Shown here in pieces: positions 17,462-26,552 of a stretch of 64,000 nt of DNA. The notes beneath the pieces were generated by a model. It saw nothing but the letters and a program-made list of their open reading frames with translations. It made no database searches and had not been told where the DNA came from. A program made the position numbers and the translations under genes. Location of the stretch: positions 124,001 through 188,000 of the forward strand of contig NZ_JACKZC010000007.1 in NCBI RefSeq assembly GCF_014212495.1, in the 5' to 3' direction. The first letter of the stretch is position 1; each line of letters starts with the position of its first letter. This DNA comes from Pontibacter sp. Tf4. GTDB lineage: Bacteria; Bacteroidota; Bacteroidia; Cytophagales; Hymenobacteraceae.

Positions 17462-17518
17462 GCCCAACTATGGTATAGCAGGAGTACCTACTCCTGTAAT
17501 CTGCACTATGTGTGGGGT
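17462..17518 (-). repeat. attC-like site D
   Basis: Read on the minus strand this 57-nt site begins with ACCCCAC (RYYYAAC with one change) and ends with GTTGGGC, an exact GTTRRRY. A perfect 8-bp stem CAGGAGTA-CC-TACTCCTG lies at 17479-17496. GTGGGGT, complementary to the opening box, occurs 48 bases further upstream (17566-17572), so a gene-less or decayed cassette may lie between them. Confidence 0.55.
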
Positions 17519-17864
17519 TATTTTAGCTTATAAAGCGCTACCTTATACCTGATGTATAGTTGTATACCCCACTTTTAAAAATAAAGAAAGTATCTGAATA
17601 TTACTATTATTTAGGATGCCTCTAAATAAATACTTAACACTTAAGCCATAACCTTTTCATAGTTTAATTCTAAAGCGAGATACGCAGGGGACAAAACTAT
17701 AAGCTTCTACAAAAAGCCAGCTTCAGATTAGTTGTTACCCGTGTTTATACTCGAACATAAACGAGTATAAACACGGGTAAACTTTCTGTTCTAACCATAA
17801 ACTATAGTTTTCCCGTGTCTTTTGTGGGCATAACTTAGTAACTTCGCCGGCAAAGTTTTTTAGC
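17519..17864. other. Intergenic region before hisS with long hairpin
   Basis: The region has no gene and no integrase. It contains the possible cassette edge at 17566-17572 and a perfect 19-bp inverted repeat (17735-17753 with 17762-17780) around an 8-base loop. An AT-rich stretch and a possible hisS promoter (TTTG at 17821, TAACTTCG at 17839) follow; the promoter spacing is not canonical. Confidence 0.6.
17735..17780. repeat. Perfect 19-bp inverted repeat (hairpin)
   Basis: The arms TTACCCGTGTTTATACTCG and CGAGTATAAACACGGGTAA enclose AACATAAA. It has no following T tract, so a simple terminator role is unlikely. It lies at the outer border of the cassette-like array. Confidence 0.85.
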
Positions 17865-19268
17865 ATGAGCAAAGAGAAACCAAGTTTACCAAAAGGAACC
17901 CGCGATTTTGGCCCTGCAGTAGTGGCCAAGCGTAACTATATATTCAACACCATCCGCAGCACTTTCCAGAAGTTTGGCTACCTGCCCCTCGAAACCCCGG
18001 CCATGGAACAGCTGTCGGTACTTACCGGCAAGTACGGCGACGAAGGCGACCAGCTGATCTTCAAGATCCTGAACTCCGGCGATTACCTGAGCAAAACCAC
18101 ACCTACCGATATAGAGCAGGGCTCCAAACATCTGATCCGTAAGATCTCGGAAAAAGCGCTGCGTTACGATCTGACCGTGCCATTTGCCCGTTTCGTGGTG
18201 ATGAACCGCAACGAGATAACTTTCCCGTTCAAGCGTTACCAGATACAGCCGGTTTGGCGCGCCGACCGTCCGCAAAAAGGCCGCTACCGCGAGTTTTATC
18301 AGTGCGATGCCGATGTGGTGGGCACCAACTCGCTGCTTTGTGAAGCCGAAATTGTGCAGATGATCGATGAAGTGCTGACTACCCTTGGCCTGACCGATTT
18401 CACGATAAAGATAAACCACCGCGGTGTGCTGGCCGGCATTGCCGAAGCTATTGGAGAGAAAGGCCGTGAAGGCGATATTTGTGTGGCCATCGATAAGCTG
18501 GATAAGATTGGTGTAGAAGGCGTGCGCAAAGAGTTGCTGGAACGTGGCATTTCGGAGAGTGCGGTTAGCAAACTTGAGCCTCTCTATAGTTTGGAAGGCG
18601 ACAACCAGAACCTGCTGCAGCAACTGCAAACGATATTAGGCAACACCGAAGAAGGCCAGCGCGGCCTGAAAGACCTGAACGATGTCTGGACCTACCTGGA
18701 TAACTTGGGCAGCAACGCCTTATCAGCTGAAAACCCATCTGGTAACCCGCGCTTGCAACTGGATGTGACCCTGGCCCGTGGCCTCTCCTACTATACCGGC
18801 TGCATTTTCGAAGTGAAGGTGAACAATGTGAGCATGGGCAGCATTAGCGGCGGCGGCCGTTACGATAACCTGACGGGCATGTTCGGTTTGCCGGGTGTAT
18901 CGGGTGTGGGCTTCTCGTTTGGTGTAGACCGCATTTACGATGTGCTGGAAGAACTAGACCTGTTTCCGGCCAATGCTCAGATGAGTACTAAGGTGCTGAT
19001 CGTGCAGTTTGATAAGGAATCCGAACTATACGCGCTGCCGTTGCTGCAGAAACTACGCGATGCCGGTATCTCGTCGGAATTATACCCGGAAGCGGCCAAG
19101 CTGAAAAAGCAGATGGGCTACGCCGATCAGAAAAATATACCGTTCGTGCTGCTGGTTGGCTCCGAAGAAATGGCAAGCGGCAAACTGAAGCTCCGCGACA
19201 TGCAGACTGGCGAACAGGACGAACTATACATCGACGATATTATTGCCCAGCTAAAAGACATAGCCTAA
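17865..19268 (+). CDS. hisS: Histidine--tRNA ligase
   Basis: HisRS charges tRNA-His with histidine. The 467-residue class II synthetase shows the N-terminal PKGTRDFGP segment, motif 2 around QPVWRADRPQKGRYREFYQCD, the histidine-specific LARGLSYYTGCIFEV block and the motif 3 region with GGGRYDNL and GVGFSFGVDR; the C-terminal anticodon-binding domain follows. It has the usual size. The stop codon is 1 bp from the hutH start, so the two are probably cotranscribed, joining histidine use in translation with histidine (or tyrosine) deamination. Confidence 0.97.
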   Translation: MSKEKPSLPKGTRDFGPAVVAKRNYIFNTIRSTFQKFGYLPLETPAMEQLSVLTGKYGDEGDQLIFKILNSGDYLSKTTPTDIEQGSKHLIRKISEKALRYDLTVPFARFVVMNRNEITFPFKRYQIQPVWRADRPQKGRYREFYQCDADVVGTNSLLCEAEIVQMIDEVLTTLGLTDFTIKINHRGVLAGIAEAIGEKGREGDICVAIDKLDKIGVEGVRKELLERGISESAVSKLEPLYSLEGDNQNLLQQLQTILGNTEEGQRGLKDLNDVWTYLDNLGSNALSAENPSGNPRLQLDVTLARGLSYYTGCIFEVKVNNVSMGSISGGGRYDNLTGMFGLPGVSGVGFSFGVDRIYDVLEELDLFPANAQMSTKVLIVQFDKESELYALPLLQKLRDAGISSELYPEAAKLKKQMGYADQKNIPFVLLVGSEEMASGKLKLRDMQTGEQDELYIDDIIAQLKDIA

Positions 19269-19269
19269 C

Positions 19270-20763
19270 ATGAGCAACGTACACCACATCTCCGGCGAGC
19301 ACCTGAGCCTGGAGCGCATCCAGGAGATCATTTCCGGCAACTATAGTTTAGCCCTCTCCGCCGATGCCGAGCAGCGCATAAAAAAGTGCTACGACTACCT
19401 GCAGGACAAAATGAAACAGAACGAGCGCAGCATTTACGGAATCAACACCGGCTTTGGCTCGCTGTATAAAAACAAGATCTCGAACCACGATCTGGAGCAG
19501 TTACAGCGCAACCTGATGATGTCGCATGCGTGCGGCACGGGGCAGGAAGTACCGCAGGAAGTGGTGAAGCTGATGTTGCTGTTAAAAGTGCAGTCGTTGG
19601 CGTACGGGCATAGTGGTGTGCAGTTGCAAACCGTAAAACGGTTGATCGATTTTTATAACCGCGATATTTACCCTGTAGTTTACCAGCAGGGCTCGCTGGG
19701 TGCCAGCGGCGACCTTGCCCCTTTAGCGCACTTATGTTTGCCGCTTATCGGATTAGGTGAAGTGCATTACCAGGGCTACAAACTCGAAAGCCGCCATGTG
19801 CTGGAGATGTTCAGTTGGGAACCGATTGCCCTGAAAGCAAAAGAAGGACTAGCCCTGCTGAACGGCACGCAGTTTATGAGCGCTTACGGCGTTTACAACC
19901 TGTTGCAGGCCCGCCGCCTTTCCGCCCAGGCTGACTTAATTGGAGCCTTATCTTTAGATGGTTTTGATGGAAGAATCGAGCCTTTTAATGAGCTGATACA
20001 CAAGGTCCGTCCGCATAAAGGGCAGCTGCAGACTGCTGAAACATTCCGCAATTTACTGGAAGACAGCGAGCTTATAGTTCAGCACAAAGTGCATGTGCAG
20101 GACCCCTATTCGTTCCGTTGCATTCCGCAGGTGCATGGCGCCAGTAAAGATGCGCTGCGCTACGCCGAAGACGTTTTCCTGACGGAGATAAATTCTGTAA
20201 CCGACAACCCGAACATCTTCCCTGACGAAGACGAGATCATATCGGGTGGTAACTTCCATGGACAGCCCCTGGCGCTGGCACTAGACTTTACAGCTATTGC
20301 GCTGGCCGAACTGGGCAGTATATCGGAGCGTCGCAGCTACCTTTTAATTTCCGGCAACCGTGGTTTACCTGACTTCCTGGTGGCTGAACCTGGTTTGAAT
20401 TCCGGTTTTATGATCACGCAGTATACGGCCGCCTCTATAGTTAGCCAGAACAAGCAACTATGCACGCCGGCTTCTATCGATACTATTCCGTCATCGAACG
20501 GCCAGGAAGACCACGTGAGCATGGGTGCCAACGCCTCGACCAAACTATACCAGGTAGTACAGAACGTAGAGCGCGTGTTGGCTATAGAACTGATGCATGC
20601 CGCCCAGGCCATAGATTTTCGCAGACCATTGAAGACATCACCAGTTCTGGAAGGACTTTATAGTTCTTTCCGTGAAACAGTGCCGTTTGTTTCTACAGAT
20701 CGCGTGCTACACGACGATATTATGAAGAGCATTGCTTTCCTGAGAAACTATAGTCTGTCTTAG
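19270..20763 (+). CDS. hutH: HutH-like aromatic amino acid ammonia-lyase (histidine ammonia-lyase family)
   Basis: This 497-residue enzyme belongs to the MIO-dependent ammonia-lyases, which release ammonia from histidine (giving urocanate) or from tyrosine or phenylalanine. The self-cyclising Ala-Ser-Gly triad is at residues 145-147 in GSLGASGDLAPLAHL. The YGINTGFG segment supplies the lid tyrosine, and SHACG around residue 86 carries the selectivity histidine found in histidine and tyrosine lyases. No other hut genes are present, so histidine catabolism cannot be asserted; a tyrosine lyase, as used in aryl-polyene or flexirubin pigment synthesis, remains possible. It overlaps no gene and starts just after hisS. 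Confidence 0.88.
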   Translation: MSNVHHISGEHLSLERIQEIISGNYSLALSADAEQRIKKCYDYLQDKMKQNERSIYGINTGFGSLYKNKISNHDLEQLQRNLMMSHACGTGQEVPQEVVKLMLLLKVQSLAYGHSGVQLQTVKRLIDFYNRDIYPVVYQQGSLGASGDLAPLAHLCLPLIGLGEVHYQGYKLESRHVLEMFSWEPIALKAKEGLALLNGTQFMSAYGVYNLLQARRLSAQADLIGALSLDGFDGRIEPFNELIHKVRPHKGQLQTAETFRNLLEDSELIVQHKVHVQDPYSFRCIPQVHGASKDALRYAEDVFLTEINSVTDNPNIFPDEDEIISGGNFHGQPLALALDFTAIALAELGSISERRSYLLISGNRGLPDFLVAEPGLNSGFMITQYTAASIVSQNKQLCTPASIDTIPSSNGQEDHVSMGANASTKLYQVVQNVERVLAIELMHAAQAIDFRRPLKTSPVLEGLYSSFRETVPFVSTDRVLHDDIMKSIAFLRNYSLS

Positions 20764-20794
20764 GATTGGGCAGGAGAAATTTGTCCTCCTGAAA

Positions 20795-20852
20795 CCTCTG
20801 CGCACATAGCGTAAACCTTAGCGTACTTTGCGGTTAACTTTAAACGCAGAGG
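20795..20852. repeat. Dispersed palindromic repeat (CGCAAAG family), copy 1
   Basis: CCTCTGCG (20795-20802) pairs with CGCAGAGG (20845-20852) around a loop holding GCGTAAACCTTAGCGTAC and TTGCGGTTAA. The same loop text recurs at 35846-35916 with different, still complementary arms. The rest of 20764-21015 shows a GGAG/CTCC hairpin after hutH (20771-20791) that may act as its terminator. Confidence 0.7.
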
Positions 20853-21015
20853 ACGCAAAGGCCCGCGCGGAGAACGCAAAGCTATAGTTGCAAAATAACG
20901 CTGTACCGGTGTTAAAATGTGAGAAGCCGCCAACGCTCACAATCCGTCAGAACTTAGATAAGGTTCAGATATTTTTAGGTAAATTCGTAAAGTAACTTAC
21001 ACAACATTACCTGCC

Positions 21016-22938
21016 TTGGAAAAGCGTTTGCTCCTGTTTCTGCTCCTACTTTGTACCTGCCTGGCAGCGCAGGCACAGGCGCAGGACTGCAGGTGCTTCA
21101 AGGCTTACAATTCGAATAATGTAGAAATAACCACATTTTGCGTTGGGCAGGAAGTCTTCTTCCGGGACTGCACCGGCAATGCAAAGCCCGAAGAGGAATA
21201 CTATGATTTTGACGACAGCGACGGGCTGCAGTTTACCGATTATCGCATTAAATCGCATGTATTTACTGAGGCGCGCACGTACACCGTAACCCAGGTGGCA
21301 AACGTAGCCAATTGCGGAAATACAGGGTACTACACCCGCACCTTCGAGGTAAAAGATATCAGCCCACCCCACTTCGAGATCACTTACTGCGCCAACAACA
21401 CCGTTAAGATCGATATTGCTGAGTCCAGTTTTGATTCATTCCTGATCGACTACGACAATGAATATGAAGTGGAAGTGTTTGCTACCGGTGAGCAGGAACC
21501 TTATACCTTTACATCTGCCCCAGACCCGAATGACAGAAGAGCAATAACTGTACGCGGAAAACTGAAAGGCAACCCCGGCTGCCCCGCAGGAACAACCATT
21601 TATTTAACACCACTTTCACCCTACATCACCCCCACCATCAGCCAGGTACAGGTACTTCGGCAGGATGCCGCTACCGGCGAAGCAAAACTAACAATTGAAG
21701 GACTGGTTCAGGGTTATCAGTACACCTTAGAGCAGCGGATTGGCGGCACTTTTCAGCCTGTAAGGCCGGTTAGCGTTCCTTCCACTTCCATAACTATAGA
21801 TAAGCTGAACACCAGTGTGCCGCAGCAGTTCCGGATAACCGGTACCGATGCCTGCAATCAAAATCTACCTGCCTCCAATATTATCACCACAATACCTATA
21901 GTTGCTGATGGCGGTAACGAACGGGCTACTGTAAACTGGCAAACTATAGCCGGCACTTTTCAGCAGTTTGATGTGTACCGGAACGGCGTACTGCAGCAAA
22001 GTTTTCCGGGCGCAACCACCGCGTATACCGATGCCAACGTGCGCTGCGGGCAGCAATATTGCTACGAGCTAAGAGGCAGATCCGCAGACGGTAAATCCGT
22101 ATCTGTGTCGGCGCAGCCCTGCGTTTCGGTCACTTCTACCACTCCGCCACCGGCCCCTGACCTGCTGGCCAGCTTTAACCTGCAGAACGAGATCGAATTA
22201 AGCCTGCGACTGCCACCCGGCGATGCTGCCCAATCCATCACCTACGACCGCAGCCTGAACGGAACCCCTTACAAGAACCTGGCTACCACCCCGGACCTTA
22301 CCCTGACCGACAAACTCACTACGATAGCACCGGTTTGTTACCGGGCTACTTTTACCAATGCCTGCAACCTTACCTCGGCGCCAAGCACATCCGCCTGCCC
22401 TGTAGTACTTACCGTAAAACAAAACCCGGACGAGACTGTGCTGCTTACCTGGACCAACTATAGCGGTTTTTCTGGTGGTGTAACCAACTATAGTTTAGAG
22501 TTACTGGATGAAAGCGGCAATGTAATCAGCAGCAAAACCGTGCAGGGCAACCGCCACACCGAGCAACTGGCCAACGAACAGGAACAGGTTTTCCGGTACC
22601 GCATTAAAGCTACTTCTGCCACCGGCGAAGTGACCTACTCCAACAACGAAACTATAAAACTCGAACTGGTCCTTTTTATACCAAGCGGCTTTACCCCAAA
22701 CGGTGATGGCCTGAATGATGTGTTTGAGGTAAAAGGAAAGCGTTTCGAGCGTTTTGCTCTACGGGTGCTGAATGGTGCAGGCCAGGTAGTGTATACGTCA
22801 GCCGATCGAGCGCAGGGCTGGGACGGCACCTACAACGGGAAAGCCCAACCGGCCGGCAGTTATGCCTACGAGGTAACCGTTACCTTACAGGATGGCACTA
22901 CTAAAAGGCGCACCGGCACGGTTACGCTGCTGCGCTAA
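21016..22938 (+). CDS. Secreted protein with T9SS type B (gliding-associated) C-terminal domain
   Basis: The 640-residue protein has a signal peptide (residues 1-20) and a chain of beta-sandwich domains: a PKD-like domain near residues 40-110, then fibronectin type III-like domains. The last 85 residues begin at IPSGFTPNGDGLNDVF, the signature of the gliding-motility-associated C-terminal domain (CHU_C, T9SS type B sorting signal) that sends proteins across the outer membrane by T9SS. The predicted start is a TTG at 21016, since no ATG precedes the signal peptide. NYS and TIA residues in several places are encoded by the AACTATAG palindrome. The role is probably adhesion or surface display. 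Confidence 0.85.
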   Translation: MEKRLLLFLLLLCTCLAAQAQAQDCRCFKAYNSNNVEITTFCVGQEVFFRDCTGNAKPEEEYYDFDDSDGLQFTDYRIKSHVFTEARTYTVTQVANVANCGNTGYYTRTFEVKDISPPHFEITYCANNTVKIDIAESSFDSFLIDYDNEYEVEVFATGEQEPYTFTSAPDPNDRRAITVRGKLKGNPGCPAGTTIYLTPLSPYITPTISQVQVLRQDAATGEAKLTIEGLVQGYQYTLEQRIGGTFQPVRPVSVPSTSITIDKLNTSVPQQFRITGTDACNQNLPASNIITTIPIVADGGNERATVNWQTIAGTFQQFDVYRNGVLQQSFPGATTAYTDANVRCGQQYCYELRGRSADGKSVSVSAQPCVSVTSTTPPPAPDLLASFNLQNEIELSLRLPPGDAAQSITYDRSLNGTPYKNLATTPDLTLTDKLTTIAPVCYRATFTNACNLTSAPSTSACPVVLTVKQNPDETVLLTWTNYSGFSGGVTNYSLELLDESGNVISSKTVQGNRHTEQLANEQEQVFRYRIKATSATGEVTYSNNETIKLELVLFIPSGFTPNGDGLNDVFEVKGKRFERFALRVLNGAGQVVYTSADRAQGWDGTYNGKAQPAGSYAYEVTVTLQDGTTKRRTGTVTLLR

Positions 22939-22944
22939 AAAGAA

Positions 22945-22970
22945 AACAGGAACCTGTCTGGGCTCCTGTT
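22945..22970. terminator. Terminator between convergent T9SS cargo genes
   Basis: AACAGGA (22945-22951) and TCCTGTT (22964-22970) are complementary and lie between two genes that end toward each other. The stem is short and lacks a long T tract. Confidence 0.5.
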
Positions 22971-22988
22971 CTCATTCAACTATCCATT

Positions 22989-25900
22989 TTACTTCTCTAA
23001 CAGCATTTTTATAGTTTGCGTACCCGAGTCGCTGACCAGCCGGGCAACATAAAGGCCTTTGGGCAGGGCCGTGCCATCCAGCTCAAAACTATAGTTCTGC
23101 CCGGCCTGCGCTGTTCCCACACCCAGGCGTTTTACCAGCTTGCCGCGCAGATCATACACTTCCAGCACGTACTGCCCGGTTTGTCTGGTGCTGAAGGTAA
23201 TGGTGGTCTTGTCGGTAAAGGTGTTGGGGTAATTGTAGAGCTGTGTCTGTAGTTCGTCAGATCGTGTGGCTTTGGCCAGCTGGTTGCGGCGGTGAATGAT
23301 GATCTGTCCGCGCTCAATGGGTTGCAGCCCTGTGCTCATGTCGTAGATGTCGCCGGCCTGCTCAAAATTATCATACACAATGTTGTTGCCATCTTCCAGG
23401 TTCCAGATACGCACTCGTATCTGATCATCCCGGTCGTTGGCTCGGTTGCCACCCGCATCCTGCACCGAAACCAAAAAGCCATACCGGCCACGGCCCTGCA
23501 GGGTACCTTCGCCTTTAAACACGGCCCTGTCGCCGCTAACGACCAGCCAGTCCAGCTTGCGGGCCATGAACAGCTGCCGGTTGCCCAGGTGCAGCAACAG
23601 GCTGCCCTGAGGCTCATCTGCATTTTTGTTTTGATAGCGGATGCTGAACGCGAACTGTACCTGCCGCTGCTGCTGCATCAGCTCATAGTTACCTGCCGGC
23701 GAGTTGTACCAGCCAGCCCCGGTTACAAAGCCAGCCGAAGGGTCATAAACAGCGATCCATTCTTCGTAGTCGTTGTTGAGCGGGCGAAGGCAGCTTTCCT
23801 CGTAGTTCAGGCCCACGCGGTAAATGCCGGCCTGGCTGTAGCGGTGCTCCCCGGTTATGCGCGAAGTGCCAAAAGCGGTGTAAGAAACCGAAGGCTCGCT
23901 GCCATCGCCCCAGCTCCAGCGCACACCGGTATCCTCTACCAGTGTAAGTTCCCCGAAATCTGCCGTGGTGCGCACCTGTTCGTTTACTTTCACGCTGTGC
24001 GGCGGCAAACTCAGCGTTACCTGCACCGGCACATTGCAGGCATCTTCCTGGCTGTATTTGGCTATCACCACGTCCCGTGTCTGGTTCATGATTTCTCCTG
24101 CTACTATCACGTTCGCGGCGCTGTCCAATACTAACCGGGCAACGTTTGGAGCGGTATCGGCGTCTGTTGTTACTTCCCATAGTTTGGCACCATCGGCGGC
24201 GGCATATTTTGTGGTGATAATGTCTCCGTTCACTTCGTGGGTGGTATACACATTACCCGTGTCGTCAACCCTTAATTCAGATGGCTCATACTCAATAGCT
24301 GCATGCCAGGTCAAAGACAGGTCAGCTGAACTATATTTTAAGAGAACCGGTCCGGTTGCCGTGATGCCGTGCATGTTAATACTACCCGTAGGATCTAACC
24401 GTAAATCGGATACATATAACAGCAATTGTCCATCTATTTCTAACTGTCGGAAGTCGATCTGCTCCCCGGTGGCTGCATCGTATTTCAACAGAAAAGCGGT
24501 AGAGTCATGCAGGTTCTGGTTGCTTGTACCAACTATAAAAACTTCACCGGTAGCATTTACTTCCATGCCATTTACATGGTCTGCAGCACCGCCATCGTAG
24601 TGCTGTGTCCAGATGCGGCTGCCGGTTTCGCCGGATAGCTTCAGGATGGTGATGTTGCGGGTGGCAGTTACATTTCCGGAGTCGCCAGAAACGTACACAT
24701 CCCCGGCCGCATCTAACTCAAATTCACTGAAACTGCTCAATTCTGAAATGGAAGGGGTAGTCGGGCTTGAGAAACTTCGGGCCCAAAGGTAAGTGCCCTC
24801 CGTTGCGTTTAGTTTATAAAGAAAGTATAACGTTCCGCTGGGTATACCAGGATTTGCCCGAGTGCCGCTTACAAACACACTGCCCTGGTTATCTACTTTA
24901 ACACCAGTGCCCCTGTTGTAACCGCTGCTGATGACATAAGTCCATAGTCTGGAACCATCAGAACCGCTGTACTTTATTACATGCAGGTCATCCCTGTTAT
25001 CACTACCTACCCTTACTCCCAGCACATAGGCATCTCCGCCAGCGTCTATAACCAGGTGGGTAAACCGGATATCCAGTTCGTGTACCCGCCAAAGCTCATT
25101 TCCGTCTGGAGCATATATTACCAAAAATCCATCTCCCTCTCTCGGGTCGCTGCTGCCCGAAACGCTTGCACCGGCTACCAGCACATTGTTATTAGCGTCA
25201 GTTTCAAGGCCTGCAACCGTATCGTTTGCCGGTGTAAGGCTTGTGCGAGGGTAAGTTTGCAGTAAAGTACCATCCGAAGCCCGCAGGTGTGTAATGCTAT
25301 TCCTTCCGGACAGCACAAGGGTTCCGTTAGATAGCTCCTGCAATACAAGAAAATCAAAAATATCCTGGCTACTCCATAGTACCTGCCCACTTTGCGGATC
25401 TATTTTAAGCAAAGCGCTGGTCGGGAACGACACCAAAGCATAGACGCTACCCAAATTGCTGACCTGTAACCGGAGCACAGAGCTATTAACAGGCAACGCC
25501 CAACTCAATTCACCTGCAGAGGTAAAGCGCAGGATGTGCGCCTGTTGGTCCAGGTTACCTGCTACCAGCAAACCTCCGGCGTTATCTGATGTAAACTGAA
25601 CAATTCCTGTCAGGTCAGTGCCGTTGTATTGCGGCGTAATGTTCCATCGTTCAGCGCCATCGTCAGCGGCATAGGCAACTATAAACTCGCCTTCGGTATT
25701 TGTGGCTGAGATGTACACCCCGGTAGCATCTATGGCAAAGCCATTTATAGTTTCGGATTGCGGCGTTGCGTGGATGTTACGCCATACCTGCTCACCGGCT
25801 GTATTGTATTTAAAGGTAACAATGTCTGTTTCTCCGTTTGTATGGGGTATTGTGCCGGTAAGGTAGGCGTTGCCCGCAGCATCGGCTTTCAGATCGAATA

Positions 25901-26552
25901 CAGTTACCAGTAACGGCGTGGCAGCTCCTTCTTCAGGCCAGTTGATATCTCTTGTCCAGGAGTGCTCTCCGGTAGCTGCATCAAACCTTGACAGAAAGTG
26001 AATTCTGATAACAGATGCCCTGCCTATAGTGTAAACGCCGCCATTATTATCTACAGCAATTTGCAGACCGCGCTCGCCAGCATAAGGGCTTAAGGTGCTG
26101 AACCACTTTCTTTCGCCGGTAGTTCCGTCAATTTTAGCCACAAAAACATCACCTCGCGCATCCTGTATAGGGTCTATTGATCCAACCAGATATACATCGC
26201 CGTTAGCATCAAGAGTTATTTCGCTCAATTCGAGAACTTCGTAAAAAGCGCCGCTAAGAGCTGACGAAACCCACACCTGTTCACCAGTAACCGAAAATTT
26301 ACTTACCTCAATGCGTACGTCTTCGGTGCGGTTATCTACTACACGGGCTATAAATGAGTTACCGGCAGCATCCATAACAGCATTTGCACTTACAAAATCT
26401 AAAGGAGTGCCAACGGCTCCATCAAAGTACCGCACCCATTCTTCCTTCACCTGCTGAGCAGATACGGTTTTAATAATAAAAAGCAGGAGAACTAACAGTA
26501 ACAACACCCGTAACCACGTGCTGTTCTTAATAGATGGTAAAGAAGTTTTCAT
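22989..26552 (-). CDS. Large secreted beta-propeller-like protein with T9SS type A sorting domain
   Basis: The 1187-residue protein has a signal peptide (cleaved near residue 32) and about 800 residues of degenerate repeats with the pattern D-x-x-G-N-x-Y-V/I-x-G, as in SBBP/beta-propeller proteins. A PKD-like domain (about 900-955) follows. The last 75 residues are a type A T9SS sorting domain, beginning NYPNTFTDKTTITF and ending in a short KMLLEK tail. It is therefore probably displayed or secreted by T9SS. It ends tail to tail with the type B cargo gene. The specific ligand or role is unknown. Confidence 0.85.
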   Translation of the reverse strand: MKTSLPSIKNSTWLRVLLLLVLLLFIIKTVSAQQVKEEWVRYFDGAVGTPLDFVSANAVMDAAGNSFIARVVDNRTEDVRIEVSKFSVTGEQVWVSSALSGAFYEVLELSEITLDANGDVYLVGSIDPIQDARGDVFVAKIDGTTGERKWFSTLSPYAGERGLQIAVDNNGGVYTIGRASVIRIHFLSRFDAATGEHSWTRDINWPEEGAATPLLVTVFDLKADAAGNAYLTGTIPHTNGETDIVTFKYNTAGEQVWRNIHATPQSETINGFAIDATGVYISATNTEGEFIVAYAADDGAERWNITPQYNGTDLTGIVQFTSDNAGGLLVAGNLDQQAHILRFTSAGELSWALPVNSSVLRLQVSNLGSVYALVSFPTSALLKIDPQSGQVLWSSQDIFDFLVLQELSNGTLVLSGRNSITHLRASDGTLLQTYPRTSLTPANDTVAGLETDANNNVLVAGASVSGSSDPREGDGFLVIYAPDGNELWRVHELDIRFTHLVIDAGGDAYVLGVRVGSDNRDDLHVIKYSGSDGSRLWTYVISSGYNRGTGVKVDNQGSVFVSGTRANPGIPSGTLYFLYKLNATEGTYLWARSFSSPTTPSISELSSFSEFELDAAGDVYVSGDSGNVTATRNITILKLSGETGSRIWTQHYDGGAADHVNGMEVNATGEVFIVGTSNQNLHDSTAFLLKYDAATGEQIDFRQLEIDGQLLLYVSDLRLDPTGSINMHGITATGPVLLKYSSADLSLTWHAAIEYEPSELRVDDTGNVYTTHEVNGDIITTKYAAADGAKLWEVTTDADTAPNVARLVLDSAANVIVAGEIMNQTRDVVIAKYSQEDACNVPVQVTLSLPPHSVKVNEQVRTTADFGELTLVEDTGVRWSWGDGSEPSVSYTAFGTSRITGEHRYSQAGIYRVGLNYEESCLRPLNNDYEEWIAVYDPSAGFVTGAGWYNSPAGNYELMQQQRQVQFAFSIRYQNKNADEPQGSLLLHLGNRQLFMARKLDWLVVSGDRAVFKGEGTLQGRGRYGFLVSVQDAGGNRANDRDDQIRVRIWNLEDGNNIVYDNFEQAGDIYDMSTGLQPIERGQIIIHRRNQLAKATRSDELQTQLYNYPNTFTDKTTITFSTRQTGQYVLEVYDLRGKLVKRLGVGTAQAGQNYSFELDGTALPKGLYVARLVSDSGTQTIKMLLEK

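Noticed and set aside
17519..17864. Integron integrase gene next to the cassette array
   Set aside because: No open frame long enough, and no tyrosine recombinase motif, is present on either strand; any integrase must lie elsewhere.
23292..24134. 280-aa plus-strand ORF
   Set aside because: It is a shadow frame of the large T9SS protein on the other strand, which has a clear signal peptide, repeats and sorting domain.
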